Source of the DNA: Gammaproteobacteria bacterium
GTDB taxonomy: Bacteria > Pseudomonadota > Gammaproteobacteria > DAOVJZ01
DNA: 51,461 bases
Assembly (NCBI GenBank): GCA_029882995.1
Contig: JAOUJV010000007.1
Span: 1 to 51,461 of the forward strand
Direction of reading: 5' to 3'
In this document: positions 48,060-51,461 of the stretch, one piece after another
How the letters are laid out: the number at the start of each line of letters is the position of its first letter
Numbering within the stretch: the first letter of the stretch is position 1
The notes under the pieces: generated by a model
Told to the model about the DNA's origin: nothing
Databases searched by the model: none
Seen by the model: the letters and a program-made list of their open reading frames with translations, nothing else
Program-made: the position numbers and the translations under genes

Positions 48060-49826
48060 ATGTTTACCCAATGTCCCGAATGTAAAACCGTTTTTGGTTT
48101 TAGTGAAGAACACTTGCAGGTTGCGCGTGGTAGAGTGCGTTGCAGCCAGTGCAGTCACGTATTTGAGGCCATGGCACATGTGATGGATGAATTGCCCGGC
48201 AACAAAACAACTCAATCCCCTACTGAAACCACAGCTGAATCAATCCCACCGACAGAAATAGAAAACCCCGTATCTGGAACCGAGCCAGAGACTGAACTTC
48301 ATGCCGAAGCTTCAACAGCCACACAGGAGCCGGATACATCATCATCGGAAGCCGATGATGATGCCTTTTCCCTGTTTGATGAAGCCAATGATTTTATGGA
48401 AGCTATTTCTGATGACTTTCAACGCCCTGAACCTGCCGTTGAAGAAAGCATTGTCTTTAATGAATTAGGCGATACAACAAAACCTGCAACACCAGTATCC
48501 GACGATAAAAATAAAACAGACATGGCTTCTCCCGGGCCGAGTAAATCAACGATTGAAGCAGCAATGGAAGAAGAATCTATTGCAACATCTATAGAAGCTG
48601 AAACAACATCCGAAGTTGAAACTGAACCTGCACCAGAGGAAGTCACACAGGAAAATGTGCCTCCAGAAACTGTAACGGAGACAGCTGAAGTAACAGAACC
48701 TGAAACAACGGAACCAGTTGAGCAAACTACTGAAGATGAAGCTGACAAAATGGCATCCGAATGGGCGACCATGCTGGAAGAAGAAGAGCAAGCCGAACCA
48801 TCTCAGGATGTCGAACCGGAGTCTGTAGCTGAAGAACCCAATCCAGAGGAAATATCGCAGGAAGCTGACACAGATGCAGAGCCCGTTGAGCTGACCGAAG
48901 AAAATGCGGACAAGGTAGCTGAAGAATGGGCCGCCATGCTGGAAGAAGAAGATCAGGCAACTGCTTCCACTGATGCCGAACCTGTTACCGAAGAAACTGT
49001 TCTGGAAGAAGAGCCACTAGATGCCTCTTCAGAGTCTGAAGAAACAACAGACACAGAACCCGTTGGAGAAACTGTAGAGGCTGAGCCAGAAGAAGAAAAT
49101 GATGGTCTGAATGAAAACAGCAGTCTGCAGGATTTCCTGCAAAGTCAGCTGGAAGATTTCGATGATGCACCTGCTTCAACAAAACATGGTGCTGAAGAAG
49201 CCGAAGCACTGGATATCTCGCTAGACAGCCTTACAGAGCAATCTCTTGAGAAACCCGTAGAAGAACCAGTAGAGGAAAAAATTACAGCCGATCAGGTTGC
49301 AGAAGATACGACAGCTATTGATGACTTTATCCCATCAGAAGACAAAACACCCTCCTGGGGGATACAACTTGTCTGGGTTTTTGGCATCCTGACGTCACTG
49401 CTACTTTTAACCAGCCAATATATCTACACCATGCGTGATGATCTGAGTCAGATCGCTTCTGCCAGACCCTGGGTAATAAAGTTTTGTGAAATAACCGAAT
49501 GCAAGGTGCCTTTGTATAGTAATCTCGAACAGCTTGAATTTGTCAGTCAGGACGTTAGATCACATCCAAACTACCAGAATGCACTCATGGTAACGATTGT
49601 CTTTATTAATAAGTCACCTTTTTATCAAGCCTATCCGGTAATCCAGTTTCAGTTGTCTGATATCGATCAAAGTCCGGTGGCAGGGCGTTATTTCCTTCCT
49701 GTTGCCTATCTCGACTCAACGGTTGATATTAAGGAAGGTATAAAACCGGATGTGCCGATACGTGCTGTCATTGAAATAAATGATCCAGGCGCACGCGCCA
49801 TCAATTATGATTTTGACTTCAAATAG
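48060..49826 (+). CDS. Zinc-ribbon, acidic-repeat DUF3426 membrane protein
   Basis: The 588-residue protein has an MJ0042-type zinc ribbon at the N-terminus (C5, C8, C28, C31: QCPECKT and CSQCSHVFEA). A very long Glu/Thr/Pro-rich region of about 380 residues follows. A transmembrane helix (WVFGILTSLLLLTSQYIY, about 437-454) and a C-terminal DUF3426 domain (to NDPGARAINYDFDF) complete it. By topology the zinc ribbon and acidic region are cytoplasmic and the DUF3426 domain periplasmic. The acidic part contains a near-duplicate motif, DKMASEWATMLEEEEQA and DKVAEEWAAMLEEEDQA, 55 residues apart. The gene sits in the usual place for this family, between prmA and dusB; its function is unknown. Confidence 0.88.
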   Translation: MFTQCPECKTVFGFSEEHLQVARGRVRCSQCSHVFEAMAHVMDELPGNKTTQSPTETTAESIPPTEIENPVSGTEPETELHAEASTATQEPDTSSSEADDDAFSLFDEANDFMEAISDDFQRPEPAVEESIVFNELGDTTKPATPVSDDKNKTDMASPGPSKSTIEAAMEEESIATSIEAETTSEVETEPAPEEVTQENVPPETVTETAEVTEPETTEPVEQTTEDEADKMASEWATMLEEEEQAEPSQDVEPESVAEEPNPEEISQEADTDAEPVELTEENADKVAEEWAAMLEEEDQATASTDAEPVTEETVLEEEPLDASSESEETTDTEPVGETVEAEPEEENDGLNENSSLQDFLQSQLEDFDDAPASTKHGAEEAEALDISLDSLTEQSLEKPVEEPVEEKITADQVAEDTTAIDDFIPSEDKTPSWGIQLVWVFGILTSLLLLTSQYIYTMRDDLSQIASARPWVIKFCEITECKVPLYSNLEQLEFVSQDVRSHPNYQNALMVTIVFINKSPFYQAYPVIQFQLSDIDQSPVAGRYFLPVAYLDSTVDIKEGIKPDVPIRAVIEINDPGARAINYDFDFK

Positions 49827-49861
49827 TGAGAACCAGCCTGCATTCCTGCTCATCACTATTT
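49821..49861 (+). terminator. Possible terminator at the end of the DUF3426 gene
   Basis: AAATAGTGA (49821-49829) and TCACTATTT (49853-49861) form perfect 9-base arms with a 23-base loop, including the stop codon. A short T-rich run lies in the 3' arm. Stem stability is modest. Confidence 0.4.
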
Positions 49862-50002
49862 TCACTAACCTCTTGATTTAAATACCTCTGTATTAGTACT
49901 TAACTGATTATTAACAATAATTAAACCCCTTTTTTTGACTTCCAAACCAGTGTTGGTCACGTTATGATAGCCGGCCATTTTATAGACAATTTTATTGATC
50001 CC

Positions 50003-50989
50003 ATGCGTATAGGCCCCTATCAACTGGAAAACAACCTGATACTTGCCCCGATGGCCGGTGTGACTGATCGCCCATTCCGCCAGTTGTGCAAAAGTATGGG
50101 AGCCGGTATGGCCGTATCTGAAATGGTGTCTTCCAACTCATTACTCTGGGGCAGTAAAAAAACAAAACGTCGCGCCAATCATGACGGTGAAACCGAACCA
50201 CGTTCGGTTCAGATTGTCGGCGCTGATCCAAAACTCATGGCCGAGGCGGCCCGTCACAACCGTGATAATGGCGCACAGATTATTGATATTAATATGGGTT
50301 GCCCCGCTAAAAAGATTTGTAATGTCATGGCCGGTTCCGCACTACTGCAAAATGAAAAGCTGGTAGGTGAAATTCTGGAATCTGTTGTCGAGTCTGTTGA
50401 TATTCCGGTTACTTTGAAAATCCGTACTGGTTGGGATAAGGAAAACCGTAATGGCGTCAGAATTGCACAAATTGCTGAACAGTCCGGTATTCAATCACTG
50501 GCCGTACATGGCCGCACCCGTGCCTGCGCCTACAAGGGTGAAGCTGAATACGACACTATTCGTGCCATTAAACTTTCTGTTAATATCCCGGTCATAGCCA
50601 ATGGCGACATTACATCACCCGAAAAAGCAAAACAGGTACTCGACTATAGTGGTGTAGATGGTATTATGATCGGACGTGCAGCACAGGGACGCCCCTGGAT
50701 ATTCAGGGAAATTGATCATTATCTGAAAACCGGCAAGCTGTTACCTGAACCCGGTGTTACAGAAGTTCGTGATATCCTGTTAGACCATCTGGTAAACCTT
50801 TATGATTTTTACGGGGAATACACAGGCGTTCGTATGGCACGCAAACATATTTCCTGGTACAGCAAGGGACTCAAAAGCAGTGCCGAGTTCCGTCGTCAGG
50901 TAAACAGGGCGGATTCAATGGAACAGCAGCACCGCCTGGTTAGTGAATTTTTTGAACAACAACAAGAACAAGAGGGACTGGCTGCATGA
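50003..50989 (+). CDS. dusB: tRNA-dihydrouridine synthase DusB
   Basis: This FMN-dependent enzyme reduces uridine 17 of tRNA to dihydrouridine. The 328-residue protein starts [20 protein letters not shown], like E. coli DusB; an ATG at 49964 would add 13 atypical residues. Signatures are [23 protein letters not shown] with the catalytic Cys, [16 protein letters not shown] and [11 protein letters not shown], followed by [16 protein letters not shown]. Its stop overlaps the fis start (ATGATGA), the conserved dusB-fis coupling of gammaproteobacteria. Confidence 0.97.
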   Translation: MRIGPYQLENNLILAPMAGVTDRPFRQLCKSMGAGMAVSEMVSSNSLLWGSKKTKRRANHDGETEPRSVQIVGADPKLMAEAARHNRDNGAQIIDINMGCPAKKICNVMAGSALLQNEKLVGEILESVVESVDIPVTLKIRTGWDKENRNGVRIAQIAEQSGIQSLAVHGRTRACAYKGEAEYDTIRAIKLSVNIPVIANGDITSPEKAKQVLDYSGVDGIMIGRAAQGRPWIFREIDHYLKTGKLLPEPGVTEVRDILLDHLVNLYDFYGEYTGVRMARKHISWYSKGLKSSAEFRRQVNRADSMEQQHRLVSEFFEQQQEQEGLAA

Positions 50990-51285
50990 TGAACACAGCT
51001 ATTGCCAGAAATGAAATTCTGGAAGAACAAGAAAACATTAATCCAATCGCAGTAAGTGACAAGCCTTTACGCGACTATATCAAGATGGCCATGGAAACCT
51101 ATTTCCATAATCTGGATGGTCAGGAACCTAATGAGCTTTACCGTATGGTACTGGGTGAGATGGAACAACCGCTACTGGAAACAACCATGCAATATGCGCG
51201 TGGCAACCAGACCAAAGCAGCCATTATGCTGGGATTAAATCGCAGTACTTTACGGAAGAAATTGAAACTCTACGGTCTGGATTAA
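50986..51285 (+). CDS. fis: DNA-binding protein Fis
   Basis: This 99-residue nucleoid-associated protein bends DNA and activates growth-linked promoters. The C-terminal half has the Fis helix-turn-helix: [18 protein letters not shown], then [22 protein letters not shown] split over two helices, ending KLKLYGLD. The start (ATG at 50986) overlaps the dusB stop; a second ATG at 50989 is also possible. The dusB-fis arrangement suggests translational coupling and growth-phase control. Confidence 0.97.
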   Translation: MMNTAIARNEILEEQENINPIAVSDKPLRDYIKMAMETYFHNLDGQEPNELYRMVLGEMEQPLLETTMQYARGNQTKAAIMLGLNRSTLRKKLKLYGLD

Positions 51286-51328
51286 CCCATACCATTAACT
51301 TACCTCAATAAGCTGAAGTAAATTCTCC

Positions 51329-51351
51329 GTTCCCTGTAAATTACAGGGAAC
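51329..51351. promoter_or_regulatory. Perfect inverted repeat between fis and purH
   Basis: GTTCCCTGTAA (51329-51339) and TTACAGGGAAC (51341-51351) are perfect 11-base arms around a single A. It could be a tight operator or the fis transcript hairpin. No U-tract follows directly. The E. coli PurR consensus is not matched. Confidence 0.6.
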
Positions 51352-51380
51352 GATTCTGTATTCCTGCCCGCCTGATCGGG

Positions 51381-51386
51381 TACAAT
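51381..51386 (+). promoter_or_regulatory. Candidate purH -10 element
   Basis: TACAAT lies 40 bases before the purH start codon and agrees with the -10 consensus in five of six positions. No good -35 is visible at the right distance, so this is weak. Confidence 0.25.
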
Positions 51387-51426
51387 GCGCGCTCATTTCT
51401 TTAAATACAATGAAGTAAAACTACTC

Positions 51427-51461
51427 ATGAGCACAATCAAACGCGCCCTTATCAGCGTCTC
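51427..51461 (+). CDS. purH: PurH (AICAR formyltransferase / IMP cyclohydrolase), N-terminal fragment
   Basis: Only 11 full codons are present (MSTIKRALISV) before the window ends. RRALLSVSDK is the usual N-terminus of PurH, and purH follows fis in many gammaproteobacteria. The identification thus rests on a very short match and gene order. PurH catalyses the last two steps of IMP synthesis. Confidence 0.75.
   Translation, partial: MSTIKRALISV

Noticed and set aside
48419-48772. Minus-strand Ser/Val-rich open frame inside the DUF3426 gene
   Set aside because: It arises from the repetitive Glu/Thr codons of the opposite strand and has no features of its own.

Overview
The window is a chromosomal segment of a Gram-negative bacterium, most likely a gammaproteobacterium of moderate GC (mid-40s % by eye). 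The evidence is a complete LPS inner-core toolkit (hldE, hldD, waaA, an lpxL-type acyltransferase), a type IV pilus ATPase, glnE, and the gene order groEL/groES-fxsA-cutA-dsbD-tlpA-aroQ-accB-accC-prmA-zinc-ribbon gene-dusB-fis-purH, which is a familiar gammaproteobacterial arrangement. The genus cannot be named from sequence reading alone. No tRNA, rRNA, CRISPR array, insertion sequence or prophage was seen.

Layout. 1-995: 3' part of a hybrid histidine kinase. 1237-3285: thiC on the minus strand behind a TPP riboswitch. 3410-6000: a two-gene module of a periplasmic binding protein and a membrane diguanylate cyclase. 6140-8203: a PCMT-like methyltransferase and a TolC-type outer membrane protein. 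8235-18775 (minus): a six-gene glycogen operon in the order glgC, GH57, malQ, glgB, glgA, glgP. 19102-22908 (minus): hldE, hldD, waaA. 23025-29254 (plus): an lpxL-like gene followed by surface-polysaccharide genes (GT4, wecB, FkbM methyltransferase, a double glycosyltransferase). 29268-37496 (minus): glnE, ilvE, a small CHCC zinc-finger gene, an ELM1-family gene, a methyltransferase, a GT4 and an O-antigen-ligase-like gene, tightly packed and probably co-transcribed at least in part. 37721-38995: pilU. 39075-41638 (minus): fxsA, groES, groEL with a perfect CIRCE operator. 41745-51461 (plus): cutA, dsbD, tlpA-like, aroQ, accB, accC, prmA, a DUF3426 protein, dusB, fis and the start of purH.

How the genes work together. 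The glycogen operon holds everything to make ADP-glucose, polymerise, branch and degrade glycogen, with two extra glucan-remodelling enzymes. hldE, hldD and waaA make and attach inner-core LPS sugars, and the flanking lpxL-like and glycosyltransferase genes extend this to lipid A and outer polysaccharide. dsbD and the TlpA-like protein form a periplasmic thiol-redox pair. accB and accC supply malonyl-CoA synthesis.

The most interesting signals are regulatory or architectural. They are: a TPP riboswitch whose expression platform can be drawn as two competing pairings around the Shine-Dalgarno sequence; a perfect CIRCE operator on the groESL start site; an unusual Cys-containing PstS-like protein coupled to a diguanylate cyclase; a fused double glycosyltransferase; a folded intergenic repeat inside the heptose operon; long perfect inverted repeats upstream of pilU and between fis and purH; and a highly acidic, internally repeated DUF3426 protein. 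I found no clear wholly new defence or mobile system; the binding protein/cyclase pair is the best candidate for an uncharacterised signalling module.
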